Source: Silene latifolia | Lineage: Eukaryota > Streptophyta > Magnoliopsida > Caryophyllales > Caryophyllaceae | Assembly (NCBI RefSeq): GCF_048544455.1 | Contig: NC_133532.1 | Location: 13,394,948 to 13,458,947 of the forward strand | Direction: 5' to 3' | Length of the DNA: 64,000 nt | Shown here: one piece after another, positions 1-10,592 of the stretch | Layout: every line of letters starts with the position of its first letter | Numbering within the stretch: the first letter of the stretch is position 1 | The notes under the pieces: model-generated | Told to the model about the DNA's origin: nothing | The model's database searches: none | Seen by the model: the letters and a program-made list of their open reading frames with translations, nothing else | Made by a program: the position numbers and the translations under genes

Positions 1-293
1 CTAAATTAAATCAATCGACTAACTTTTAGTCAATTTATCAGGGGATTAATTAAAGTGTATTATATACAATTAATTAAATTTCTATTGGGGCTCGATTTTT
101 TAGGCGTGACCAAAAGGGATCAGTTGATCACCGGCGTCACCCAACAATAACATCAAACTCTAGTCAGCCAACCGTTATTGATTTATGTTAATCAACCGGC
201 GGGGATTATAAATATATAAACATCCATATTATATTCCTTTAATGAGATTTTTATAATGTAGACGCACTAATGTGGAGGACACCTACTCCAACA
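1..293 (-). repeat. 3' LTR of the reverse copia relic (partial)
   Basis: Read on the minus strand, the LTR begins TGTTGGAGTAGGTGTCC at 293 and runs off the window edge. It aligns in order with the first 200 bases of the copia LTR at 36975 (shared blocks include the TGTTGGAG start, GGTTGATTAAC, AACGGTTGGCT and GGTGATCAACTG). The purine-rich AAGAGGGAGAT just outside it (294-304) is the polypurine tract. Confidence 0.82.
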
Positions 294-1086
294 ATCTCCC
301 TCTTGTCCGATACAAGTTGTCCGATACCAGTTCGTGTGCCCGTTTCACATCTCCCACTCAATGCAAGGTGTCTTTCAGGTCGTACTTGCATTTGTTCATA
401 TCATGAGTGGTTTTCTCGATAAGGAGAGTAACTGACTGACCGGAAAATCTACCATAGATCTCTTCCAAGCGTGACCAAGCATTTCCAGTAACTACTCCTC
501 TAGTGGCCCAAAGATGTTTACACCCTAATGTGGGTGGACAACTTCTGTTGACCCATTTACTCTATATAATGCAGATCACCATGACCTAGAAGATGCCCAT
601 CGGCCTCCTTTCACGACACGACCTAGGACAAAAATCAAAGCCAATCGAAAACTGCAACGACTCAAATAATGGCCGCTAGTCAAAAGAATCGACTCATAGG
701 AATATTATAGAAGTCCCCGCCACGATCAGGCTTCAACAATATTGATAAGGGACTCTATAAATATCACTGCCCGGCAGAGTATCATACAGTCTGCCTATGT
801 AATCGACCAGTCATCTCCATGACCCCATGGTGCTGAACCAACCATCGATCAACTTACAATCTAGTCACTCCGAGATGTCACCTCATTAAGTGACTAGGGA
901 CAAAATACAAAGTTCATCCTATTCACTTGAATAGGGTTCAATGTTGTCTCACAACCTATTCGGATAAACAAAGTATTAAAATTTAGTCAAACTAAACAAA
1001 AATAATGTAATAAAAACTTAAACAATGAATTTGATTATCATATATGAAAAATTGATACAATATCCAATTATTACATATCCCATCAT
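294..1086 (-). other. copia 3' noncoding region and polypurine tract
   Basis: This interval lies between the end of RNase H (stop at 1087) and the LTR. It has no convincing ORF on either strand. The polypurine tract, which primes plus-strand synthesis, is at 294-304. The copia element at 36975-45449 has a 3' noncoding interval of similar size (about 43700-44471). Confidence 0.7.
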
Positions 1087-1616
1087 CTAAAGGAATTTTG
1101 GTACTCGTCTCAATCCCATTGCGACGACATCACCATCATGATTAGCCTTCGATAAAGGCTTGGTTAAATGATCAACAATATTATCGTGTTTCCCAACCTT
1201 ACAAATGTCTATTTCTTTTCTCTCCACGTAATCTCTTATTATATGATATTTCCTTTGTATGTGTCTAGATTTATTACTATACTTTGGCTCTTTAGCTTGA
1301 AAAATATCCCCACTATTATCATAATATATAGTGATAGGGTCTTCGGCGGTAGGGACTACACCTAGTCCTTCCATGAGTTGTCGAATCCAAACAGCTTCCT
1401 TTGCAGCTTATGACGCTGCCAAGTATGCTGCTTTTGTTGTAGAATCCGCAATAACACCTTGCTTGAAACTCTTCCAGCAAACATCTCCTCCATTCAATAT
1501 AAAGACATAGCCAGATTGGGATTTCAAATCATCCCGATCGGTTTGGAAACTGGCGTCTGTGTAACCCTTTACACGCAATTCAGTTTCTCCTCCAAACACT
1601 AAGAACGAATCCTTAG

Positions 1617-1949
1617 GACATTCACAATAGAGGTTTGTCAACAAAGATTTATGTACGTTTTAGAGGTTTGTTTACAAACCTCTTTATTATTGAGAATGAG
1701 AATTGAGGTTCATAGATGAGAATGGTTACATATTTGTATACAGGTTTGTGGAATGACATGGCAAGTGGTGGTATCTAAAATGTACTCAACATTTGAGAGA
1801 AAAAAATGGATAATTTGAAGTAGGTCCTATAACATGAACCTTGAAAAAGTTTGTCTATTGTTATGTATGGGTTTGTTATTAAAGAGGTTTGTTAATTTAG
1901 TGATGTGTCATGTGACAAGCCTCTTTAGAGGTTCATTTATTGTGGAAGC
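1617..1949. mobile_element. MITE inserted in copia RNase H
   Basis: This 333-bp noncoding insert splits the RT-RNase H coding frame. CCTTAG flanks it on both sides (1611-1616 and 1950-1955), consistent with a target-site duplication of at least 6 bp. Its ends form an imperfect inverted repeat: GACATTCACAATA at the left, and GCTTCCACAATA at the right on the other strand. Inside the left end is a perfect small palindrome, AGAGGTTTGT...ACAAACCTCT. There is no coding capacity. The superfamily is unresolved. Confidence 0.7.
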
Positions 1950-3316
1950 CCTTAGTCCTTCTCAAGTACTTAAAGATGTTCTTTACGGCTATCCAGTGAC
2001 TCTCACCTGGGGTGGTTTGGAAACGACTCGTCATACTCAAAACATATGCGACATCGGGACGAGTGCACATCATAGCATACATGATTGATCCAATAGCGGA
2101 AGCATAAGGGATTAATTTCATGCGTTCAATCTCCTCATGCTTTGTGTGAAAATGTGACTTACTCAAAGTGATTCCAGAACCCATAGGAAGAAAGACTCTC
2201 TAAGAGCCTTTCATATTGAACCCATCAAGAATCTTATCAATATAAGCTTCTTGACTTAATACTAGTATCCGTTTGGATCTATCCCAATAGATCCGGATAC
2301 CCAAGATGCGTTGTGCCTCTCTCAAGTATTTCATCTGGAAATGATTCCCTAGCCACTCCTTAACAGAAGTGAGCATCGGTATATCATTTTCGATGAGCAA
2401 TATGTCATCCACATATAAAACTAGGAAAGCAACCTTACTCCCACTAAACTTCATGTATAAGCACGGTTCCTCAACACTTCGAGTAAAACCGTATTGTTTA
2501 ATGACATGATCGAAGCAATGGTTCCAACTTCTACATGTTTGGTTAAGACCATAGATGGATCTCTTAAGCATACACACCTTCTTAGGGTTAGACGTATCTA
2601 CAAAACCTTCAGGTTGTGTCATTTACACTTCCTCTTCTAGAATCCCATTCAAGAAGGCGGTTTTGACATTCATTTGCCAAATCTCATAATTATGAAATGC
2701 GACAACCGTTAAGATAATCCTAATGGACCGAACCATAGCGACTGGGGCGAAAGGTTTCGTTATAGTGAAGACCATGAACTCGAGTGAAACCCTTTGCCAC
2801 CAATCTAGCTTTGTATACATCTATATGTTTATCCATGTCGAGCTTGATCTTAAAGATCCATTAACACTGAAGGGGTCACACTCCCTCATGTAAATCAACC
2901 AAGTCCCATACTTGGTTCTCGTACATGAAATCCATTTCGGATGGGTTGGCCTTAAGCCAATGCACGAAGTCAGGACTAGAAATGGCCGACTTGTAGGTAG
3001 TGGGTTCGTCACTTTCTAAAAGTAACAAATCACTATTTTCTTCTATATTACCGAGGTAACGGTCAGGTTGATGACTAATTCTACCTGACCTCCTAGGACC
3101 AATCACCATTTCAGTAGAAGAGGGAACATTTTCCTCTACTTGATTCTCGGTTTACGGGTCTTGAACTTCATCAAATTCAAATTTCCTCCCACTCTGTCCT
3201 TTAGAAATAAATTCTTTTTCTAAGAAGATAGCATTACGAGCCACAAACACTTTGTTCTCGTGACTATTGTAGAAGTAATAACCACATGCTTCTTTCGAAT
3301 ATCCTACAAATCTTTT

Positions 3317-3611
3317 TAATAATTATTTTATTATTAAATATAATAAAAGTTATATAAAATTGACTTTTTAATTGTGTTTGTAATTTTAAGTAATAAAAAA
3401 AATATTTTTTTAACTGTTTTTTCAAATATAACATATAAATATAAATATTTTAATAAAATTATTGATTTACCTTTGACCCAACGGGCCGGGTCTCGACCCT
3501 AAAATAAGGGGTAATTTCGGGTTCGGGTCAAACGGGTCATCGGGTCGAAATTTTTGGTCTCGACCCTAAAATAACGGGTTTGCGGGCCGGGTCATAATTT
3601 GACAGGTCTAG
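3317..3611. other. AT-rich then GGGTC-rich insert in copia pol
   Basis: About 295 bp that do not belong to copia separate two recognisable pieces of pol (AYVQN on one side, KRFVGYSKE on the other). The left half is very AT-rich. The right half holds two copies of GGTCTCGACCCTAAAATAA in a GGGTCGGG-type context. No ORF and no clear terminal repeat or duplication is visible, so the type of insert is unknown. Confidence 0.5.
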
Positions 3612-4312
3612 TTCTGAACATACGCCCCGTAACCCTAAATTATCATAAACGACAAATAAGGGACCTTCCCTGTCCATATCTAATATGGAGTCTTATTGGC
3701 TGCTTTAGTCGGGCTTCAATTTAGTGAGAATATTGCAGACAAAATGGCGAAACCCGAAAATGAATCATGAAGCTCAGTTAGACTCATCGTAGACCGTACC
3801 ATATCTAATAAAGTGTGGTTTCTCCTTTCGGCCACGCCATTTAATTGTGGTGTACCAGGAGGAGTCCATTGTGATACAATACCACAATCTTTCAGGTGTG
3901 AATCAAATTCTTTGTTTAAGTATTCACCACCACGATCGGATCGTAGGGGTTTAATCTTCTTTTCTAATTGGTTCTCTACTTCATGTTGAAACTCTTTGAA
4001 CTTCTCAAAGGCTTCACTTTTGTGCTTCATTAAGTAGACATATCCATATCTACTTAAATCATCGGTAAAAGTGATGAAGTAGTGATTACCTCCTCTTGCG
4101 ATGATGGTTAATGGACCGCACACATCGGTATGTATGAGGGCCAACACCTCACTTGCTCGTTTTACTTTTCCCGGTAAAAGGAGCACGAGTCATCTTGCCT
4201 AAAAGACAAGACTCGGACATACCATAAGATTCATAATGAAATGGTTTGAGAACTTTAGATGAAACAAGTCTCTTTATGCGTCTTTCATTTATATGACCTA
4301 AACGACAATGAC

Positions 4313-5096
4313 TGTGGACACAGCCACCCACGCCGCGCACACCTTAGCATTGATTTCGAGGCGGCGACACTTCTTCCACGGAACTCCGGCGCGAGGCCGA
4401 GGCACGTCATGGGCCGTTACCGATTTGAAAGGCATTGAAACCGGTGAAAGGTTTTACAACCCTGCATTTGTGGAGTCGCCACCAATTTTTATGGAAAATT
4501 GGAACCGTTCGAATACTTCGCGTCATGTCAAGACACAAAGTAGTGACATGAACACTAAGAAATTCGTTACCCTTAGCATTCTATGCCTACAATGACTCTC
4601 GTGATGCCAATGAACATGGATGTTCACAGAGATCTTGAGCAAGGGGTGAGGGTACGTATTAGGAAGCTCGTTTATTTGAACACCTAATCCCGCCCGCCTC
4701 GATAGCGGCCTCTACTAATGATCAGGGAAGTGGTTTATACTCGATATGTTGTCAATTTGTATGCATGCAATGCAACATATAGTAGGTTAATCCTAGCATG
4801 TGAGAAATAGAATAAGTCGGTGAACAAACAATTTAGCACTCAATTGAGTCGAAGTTTGAAGTTAGATTAATTACATGTGAATATGCCAGAGAAATAAATC
4901 ATACAAAATAAATATGAAATAAAGAAATAAATTTCAATTAATAAATTGAATTTACGTCATAAAAATGCTCAAAATAATTTGAAAAGAAAATAAAAGAGAC
5001 AAAAGAAAATAGAAGAAAATAGAAGAAAATAAGGAAATTAGAAGAAATAGGAAATTTTTTAAATTAGGAAAATAAAAATAAAGAAATAAAGAAATA
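4313..5096 (-). repeat. Truncated, diverged Tat-type LTR relic
   Basis: Starts TGTGGACA at 4313 and follows the Tat LTRs at 7136 and 32574 in order: GGAGTCGCCACCAATTTTTA, the ATTGGAACCGTTCGAATAC block, GGGGTGAGGGTACGTATTAG, CCCGCCCGCCTCGATAGCGG, then an AT-rich tract. Divergence is clearly higher than between the two 7136-34973 LTRs, and the hairpin-bearing two thirds are missing. It cuts the copia relic at 4312. Orientation is assigned from the matching LTRs. Confidence 0.75.
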
Positions 5097-5220
5097 TGCC
5101 TAATTGTTTACATTTCAAGTTCACTTTTAACATTGTTGAAATTTACACCATGTCTTCTATTTTGATTACTTGTCTTTCTCCAATTATTTGTATGAATCAT
5201 TTGAATATGTGTGAGTAGAA
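5097..5220 (+). repeat. Left piece of Athila-like LTR, up to the LINE insertion
   Basis: The sequence left of the LINE must be continuous with 46315 onward, because the LINE duplications at 5207-5220 and 46301-46314 match. A tRNA-Asp-like primer site lies at 46909-46926, so this piece plus 46315-46903 would be the 5' LTR of the Athila-like element (about 710 bp). The start at TG (5097) is an inference from where Tat similarity ends. Confidence 0.45.
5207..5220. repeat. LINE target-site duplication, left copy
   Basis: ATGTGTGAGTAGAA here is repeated exactly at 46301-46314, directly after the LINE A-rich tail. It may extend leftwards to 17 bp (AAT...), but the extra bases are ambiguous with the tail. 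Confidence 0.93.
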
Positions 5221-5302
5221 GGATTATGAAATCAAGGGATGAGAGAGAAAATAGAGAGATAAAATCCTCCAATTTTCTAGGGTTCTAACTGATTACGCAG
5301 CA

Positions 5303-6541
5303 ATGCCTCGATCACGTAAAACCAATAAAAATCCTTCACTAAATTTAGGAGAAAAATCACAAAAAACTGGTTCGTCGTCTTCAATCAAAAGCAAGGGTAA
5401 GGCAGTTGCAAGACATATAAGGTTTTCATCGCTCGATTTTGAATCAGATTTGGATTCTATCATAGAGGAAGAAGAGGAGCAGGAATTTTCTATCCCTGAA
5501 CAGGAGGAACCAGTAGAATCTGCACCAATAATCCGTCTTACGAAAGAGGATGTTGCTGGTGAGATTTTCTATTGGTCTTCTTCAATTTATTATTATATAT
5601 TAGGCGCCAATCCCCCTAGCAATGTGATTAGTGGATTTGTTAAGAGGGTTTGGGCGGCTAATGGTATTGATAGGGTTTCTTTCCTCCCGAATGGAATTTT
5701 TCTGGTTAGATTCAAAACTAAAGAGCAACAGAGAAATGTCTTACAAAATGGACACTTGATCTTTGATAACAAACCCGTAATTATTAATGAATGGAAACCT
5801 GAATCATAATTGTTAAAACATGATGTGTCAAAAATTCCTTTGTGGATGAAAATTTATGGGTTGGATATCAAGTTCTGGGGTGAGAAAAGCTTGAAAAAAA
5901 TCTGTGGGTCTATAGGTCAATATATCAACTTTGATGAGGCTACAACCAACAAAACTTTCCTGGGATATACTAGAATTATGGTTGAAGTCACAATTGGCCA
6001 ACAGTTCCCACTTCTGTTCAATTCATTGATGAAAATGGGAACAATCAGAGGTCTAGGATAGTGTACGACTGGTTACCTACTACATGTTCTAGCTGTAAAG
6101 GAATGGGGCGTACTACTGAAGTGTGCATGAAAGGGAATACTGCAGGACAGAAAGTGTGGAAGCCAAAAGCACCTGCACCAAAAACTCAGAAGCCTAGACC
6201 TGCTCCTCAAAAGGCTCAGCAGCCTCAGAAACAACAGATGTAGAGGAAAGAGAAGGCTCCACAGCCTGTTTTTTAGCCAGCTACTCCAGCTCAGCAGATT
6301 ATACTTCTGGGGACTACTTCTCCTCCAATACCTGAGAAGGGAGTACCATTGGTGACTCAGTCTATGCCCGGGAGATCCATCTCAAAAATGTTGAAGGGGG
6401 ATAATGGGGTGAAAAATGTGTTTACACCAGGTAGCCTATCTTTCATGGAAGCTTTGTCACTCTCTATTCAACAGTCCAAGGCTGGATTGATTGAGAGGGT
6501 ATTGTATAAGAAATGGGAATCCAGCAGACAGACATCTGATA
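5303..6541 (+). pseudogene. LINE ORF1 (DUF4283-like nucleic-acid-binding protein)
   Basis: Starts at the ATG at 5303, 82 bases into the element. The N-terminus is basic and serine-rich, followed by an acidic stretch. A DUF4283-like fold region (about residues 80-165: GFVKRVWAANG, GIFLVRFKTKEQ) continues as KIPLWMKIYGLD after a TAA at 5807-5809. A frameshift near 6060 precedes the zinc knuckle (CSSCKGMGRTTEVC), in which the expected histidine is replaced. The tail is rich in lysine, proline and glutamine. In the L1 family ORF1 packages the element's RNA; this copy cannot be read through. Confidence 0.82.
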
Positions 6542-7135
6542 ATGGGTAGTTGTGGCTTCTGGAATATTCGTGGTATGAATAGTACTGATAAACAGAATAA
6601 AATAAAGTGGTTTCTTAACCAGAATAAAGTAGGTTTATTTGGGTTACTAGAAACTAAAATAAAAAGTAGTACTTGGATTAAGGTGAAGAATAATATTTGT
6701 GAGCATTGGGCAATCTGCACAAACTCTAGTCTACATACGGGAGGGAGGATATGGGTTCTATGGGACCCTAGCTCCTTTTGTGTGGATGTGCAGGACATCA
6801 CAGCTCAGTGCATACATGTTAAAGTGTTTGATAAAGGAAGGAGAGTTACTTTTTGGCTGACTGTAGTTTATGGCTTTAACAAAGCTGCTGAGAGAGATTC
6901 ATTATGGCAGAAGCTGAGACATTATTGCAGCATATGTCAAGGGCCATGGTTAGTTTTTGGAGACTTCAATGTCATCATGGCACCTAATGAGAGAATTGGT
7001 GGGGCTTCAGTCACAAATGCTGATATTCAACCTATGTTACAAACTGTTCAGGAGTGTGACCTCTATGAATTGAAAGGTTGTGGTTCTTTTTACACTTGGA
7101 ACAATAAGCATGAAGTTGATGGAAAAGTGTATAGC
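6542..7135 (+). pseudogene. LINE ORF2, endonuclease portion
   Basis: ATG at 6542 begins an AP-endonuclease-like domain: FWNIRGMN, GLLETKI, VYGFN, WLVFGDFNVI. These are the classic exonuclease-endonuclease-phosphatase blocks that nick target DNA in target-primed reverse transcription. The frame is open up to 7135, where the Tat element enters within the codons for VYS. It resumes at 34979 in the expected reading (KIDRVFHNEDW). Confidence 0.9.
7131..7135. repeat. Tat target-site duplication (ATAGC), left
   Basis: ATAGC immediately before the LTR start TGTGGACA is repeated at 34974-34978 immediately after the LTR end ...TATCTACA. Removing the element and one copy restores the LINE reading frame, which independently confirms the boundaries. 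Confidence 0.95.
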
Positions 7136-8973
7136 TGTGGACAGCGGGCCGCCCACGGGGGCGCTTGGTGAAGGTCGGAAACAAGCGTTTGCATTTCGTA
7201 TGGAGTCGCCACCAATTTTTATGGGAAATTGGAACCGTTCGAATACCTCGTGTCATGTCAAGACACAAAGTAAAGACATGAACACTAAGCAATCGTTACC
7301 CTTAGCATTCTATGTCTAGAATGACTCTCGTGGATGCCAATGAACACGGGTGCTCACGGAGATCTGGAGTAAGGGGTGAGGGTACGTATTAGGAAGCTCT
7401 TTTGATCGAACACCTAATCCCGCCCGCCTCGATAGCGGCCTCTACTAATGATTAGGGAAGTTATTTATACTCGATATATCGTCGGCTATATGCATGCAAT
7501 GCAACATCCAAGTTTTAATCCTAGCATGTGAGAATTAGACTAAGTCGGTTGACACATGATTTAGCAAACAATTGGGTCGAAATAGGATTTAATGCTCATT
7601 TACATGTGAAAACATACAAATGATAAAAGAAATACAATAACTATGCATTACAATAATGAAAATTACAATAATTACATTGGAATGGGCGATTTATGTCGAA
7701 AATACCTTTAAAACGGATAATTTGAGAAAAAGAATAAAAGAAAGAATTACGAATAGAACAGAAGTGATATTACGGATAATAGTTAGTTAATACGTAAGCT
7801 AAACAAACAAACTAGGTCAAGGCGAAACGGAGTTCGGGACAGAACTCATCTCGAACAGCGAAGCAGATCGCGCCCTCTGGAAGAGGCGGCAGATTCTTGC
7901 GTCTGTTCAAGGGTGAGTTCTGTAGCCGTGAAGCCGGAACTGCAAATCGTTAATGTCGATTGGTGAATTTAATGATTGATTGATAATATTTACTCGGATG
8001 GAAGTGATTAATAGGTTAATTACATGTGAATGATGATCATAAGAGCGATAAACATGGATAGGATGAATCGGAAACGGATTATTTACATGAAATCACGATG
8101 AAAATATTAATGAGTCCTCTATTGAAATAAGTCAATTAGACTAAATACGACGGATATACAACGAATATGTGACGAACATGCGGATAAACAGATTAAACTG
8201 TATCAATGATGAATTCGTAAACTCAATATGAACAAATTGAATCTCTAAAATCCGGGTTTGAATTTAATGACGAAAACCCGTAAATATTGGATTATTTAGG
8301 ATTTAAGTCGGATTTATGAATTAAACATGCTAACGATGATGATGAAGATATACATGTGAATTATATACTATTACAACGAAGAATTAACAGACGAAACAAA
8401 CAAAGAAAGATTTTGAATACGAATTACAGAGGACAAACGAAGAAGAAAGGAAGCAGGAACTGCGGCAGCCTCACGAAGAGGCGCAGCAGGAACTGCGCTC
8501 CTTCGAAGAGGCGGCGATTCTTTGCGTCCTTTCTCGACGGTTATTTACTGGAAATCCGCAAAAACAGATTTTAACAAAGGGTTTTGGAAATCGATTTTAA
8601 TGGTATTTTCGACGTAAACCTTACAATTGATGATACGAAAAGTAAAATACAATAAATAAATAAGGATTATACACCCTCAGACTTACATGTTGACGGAACG
8701 AGAAGAACTAAGATATCGATTAGTGAGTGCTCGACGCGAATGCAAAGAGAGTGCCCTCGTAAGAGGAAAACGATTGATTAATTTAAGTTGATTGAGTGTA
8801 GTTGGTCAAATTGGTCGGTCATGCAACGGAGAGGCTGGTACCCGGAAAGATCCGAGCTTACGTGGTCGAAAGTTCAAGCACGTAGGCGCCAGTAAGTAAG
8901 AACAAAGTCTAGAATGCAAAGGGAGAAGAGAAGGGCGGACACTCGCGTGAGAAATATGAGGAGCGAAGGCTCC

Positions 8974-8981
8974 TATTTATA
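8974..8981 (-). promoter_or_regulatory. TATA box of the 3' LTR
   Basis: TATAAATA on the minus strand in the context TTAGTATAAATAGGAGCC, with a paired hairpin 100-160 bp upstream. The same box is at 34407-34414 in the 5' LTR, where it would drive the element's genomic RNA. Confidence 0.7.
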
Positions 8982-9080
8982 CTAATCACGTGAAGGAATT
9001 AGGGTTTCGGACTCTTTGGAAGTGAATCTCGGAAAGATATGAAAAAGATACGTAAGACATGGAAAGAAGGGCCTGGGAAA

Positions 9081-9132
9081 AGGCGCAGCAGCCACTGCGT
9101 CTCTTGGAAGAGGCGCAGCACCTGCTGCGTCT
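9081..9132. repeat. Paired GC hairpins in U3 of the Tat 3' LTR
   Basis: Two imperfect palindromes of the form GGCGCAGC...GCTGCGTC begin 30 bp apart (9081 and 9111), separated by CTTGGAAG. The second has 9-bp arms around a two-base loop, allowing one G-T pair. Equivalent pairs occur at 8479-8530 and about 7855-7910, in the other LTR (34514-34570, about 33890-33962, about 33293-33345), and upstream of both antisense genes. Confidence 0.8.
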
Positions 9133-9540
9133 ATTCCCGGAGGTTTCCTCCGCTCGAAGAAAGATTTCCGCGTTTGAGTTATGGTGGGACGGAAATAATC
9201 CGATTATCTTATGAATATTACGGGATATTATTTGCCAAAAGATAAAATTTATAAAATATGGAATAGAAATATCCGGAACATTCCAGAACATTCTGACTCG
9301 GGATTTAGCGGTTATCAGAAAATGGAGACGGTTTTTGACTCGGACTCCGAATGTACTCTAATTACTGCCAAAACGACCGTTTCGGGACGTAGATGACAAC
9401 TAAGAGGTAGACATTTAATATTTGAGCAATCACTTGACGATAATCTTACGAACTGTCACAAATCGTTCCGTGTATCAAACATGAGGCCCAATCATCACCG
9501 GGTGGTTTGCGGGAGGTGCAGAGAAATGAGGTATCTCTGA

Positions 9541-9550
9541 GCCCCACTTT
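9541..9550 (-). promoter_or_regulatory. Tat polypurine tract
   Basis: On the minus strand AAAGTGGGGC directly precedes the 3' LTR, as expected for the primer of plus-strand DNA synthesis. Confidence 0.65.
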
Positions 9551-10592
9551 GACCGAGGCTTGGACAAGGCGAAAGTCAAAGTATAGCCATCAGGTCAATC
9601 GAAGATTACAACTGACGACTATGGCGACGCGAGGCGGCTCAAGGGGTCGAGAGCCAAGGACTGTCGTCGGGAACATTTTAGAGTCCGTCGACTATCGGGA
9701 GGGTCGTTTAAAGTCCATTAGACTACGTAAGGAAGCTCGCCAGCCATAAGAAGAGACCATACCCGAGATACCCCTGGGTGAAACGGATCAAGACGCTTTG
9801 CAAAACTCTTGGGCCTGAAGATAACTTGGTGTCTGAAGGCATTAGGGGTCACAGGGATACTGAAGAAACTTCTTTCTCGAGATGCTTCCGGAGAATGACA
9901 CCTTTGCCGAACTCCGTGAAGAATAAATATCGAAAGCAGCAGGACGTCGGTAGAAACTGCCGGGGAATCCGCTTGCGTCGGTCTCAAGCGAACTCTTGCA
10001 AAAACTTGAGGTTGAATCTGCTTGCGTCGGTCTCAAGCGAACTCTTGTTGGGAAATATATTGACGATTAGGAACATCTTGATCGCCATGGAAGAAATCTT
10101 GAGTGAGCAATACTGCAAAATACTGCTGCGCTGGGGACAAATATTTTGACGACCTAGGAACATCTTGATCGTAGAAATCTTGAGTGAGCAATATGCAAAA
10201 ATATCGTCATACTGGGACAAATGAATAATAATATGCAACGATCCCTTTTGGTGATGAAATGCGGGCCGGAACGAAAGAAAATCGTCGAATGGGCCAAAAG
10301 AGTAAAATAGCATCGAGGAAGAGGCGCACCAAAGATGGGCCCACAAATAACGAACTTATAACGAATTTTTGAAAATCCATGTGGAGGGAACAGAAGGAAG
10401 AGGCGCAGCAAGAGCTGCGTCTCTTGGAAGAGGCGCAGCGCCTGCTGCGTCTTTTCCCCAATTTGGCTTTCCTGCGTAAAAACGCGAAATCAGAGGGATT
10501 TGTGTCATTTGCATTCGAAACACAATTCACTCATTTCTCTCTCAAATCTTCACCATTTCCGCCAAGGTTCGATTCAAAAGCTTGCTTTAAAC
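9551..10592. other. Tat 3' untranslated region with short tandem duplications
   Basis: No convincing protein-coding ORF. It contains two tandem duplications: CTTGCGTCGGTCTCAAGCGA at about 9971 and again at about 10020, and an approximately 90-bp unit (GGAACATCTTGATCG...GGGACAAAT) at about 10069-10145 and 10157-10221. Tandem repeats between the coding part and the 3' LTR are known from the related Retand family. The right end (10401-10592) is the presumed promoter and 5' UTR of the antisense plant-mobile-domain gene. Confidence 0.6.
10401..10452. repeat. Paired GC hairpins upstream of the antisense PMD gene
   Basis: Two GGCGCAGC...GCTGCGTC palindromes begin at 10401 and 10431, the same 30-bp register and the same CTTGGAAG spacer as in the LTR U3. 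They lie about 140-190 bp before the predicted ATG at 10593. A CT-rich leader (CTCATTTCTCTCTCAAATC) lies between. No clear TATA box is visible here. Confidence 0.78.

Larger units (their letters stand above)
1..4312 (-). mobile_element. Ty1/copia retrotransposon relic, 5' part missing
   Basis: Reverse-strand copia element read from its 3' LTR (cut by the window edge) through RNase H, reverse transcriptase and integrase. The gag, protease and 5' LTR are absent: the integrase/GAG-pre-integrase region stops where a Tat-type LTR begins at 4313. Its LTR start and coding motifs resemble the copia element at 36975-45449, so both probably belong to related families. The coding part is broken by stops, frameshifts, a MITE (1617-1949) and a second insert (about 3317-3611), which makes it an old, dead copy. 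Confidence 0.88.
1087..4312 (-). pseudogene. copia pol remnant (integrase, RT, RNase H)
   Basis: In coding order: a GAG-pre-integrase zinc-binding piece (CRLGHINE near 4300); an integrase core (4186-3716) with HTDVCGP, SDRGGEY and PPGTPQLNGVAERRN, which supply DDE residues; a linker region (3109-2820); reverse transcriptase (2820-1956) with TAFLNG and YVDD at about 2404-2415; and copia RNase H (1610-1087) with DASFQTDRDD and ADSTTKAAY. Several frames are needed, with stops between them, so no full-length protein can be made. The RT-RNase H junction is interrupted by a MITE, and the integrase-RT linker by about 300 bp of foreign sequence. Confidence 0.88.
7136..9540 (-). repeat. Tat 3' LTR
   Basis: About 2.4 kb, matching 32574-34973. 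A minus-strand TATA box (TATAAATA) lies at 8974-8981, so U3 is roughly 8982-9540 and transcription runs leftward. Three clusters of paired GC-rich hairpins occur at about 7855-7910, 8479-8530 and 9081-9132. The outer end near 9540 reads slightly differently from the other LTR (CTCTGA against CTACA). Compared with the 5' LTR it is nearly identical over long stretches but differs heavily inside the hairpin clusters. Confidence 0.9.

Noticed and set aside
4308-4595. Plus-strand frame of 95 codons at the copia/Tat LTR junction
   Set aside because: Chance frame across an LTR relic.
9081-9132. GC hairpins as intrinsic transcription terminators
   Set aside because: No following T run, eukaryotic context, and they lie upstream of TATA boxes.
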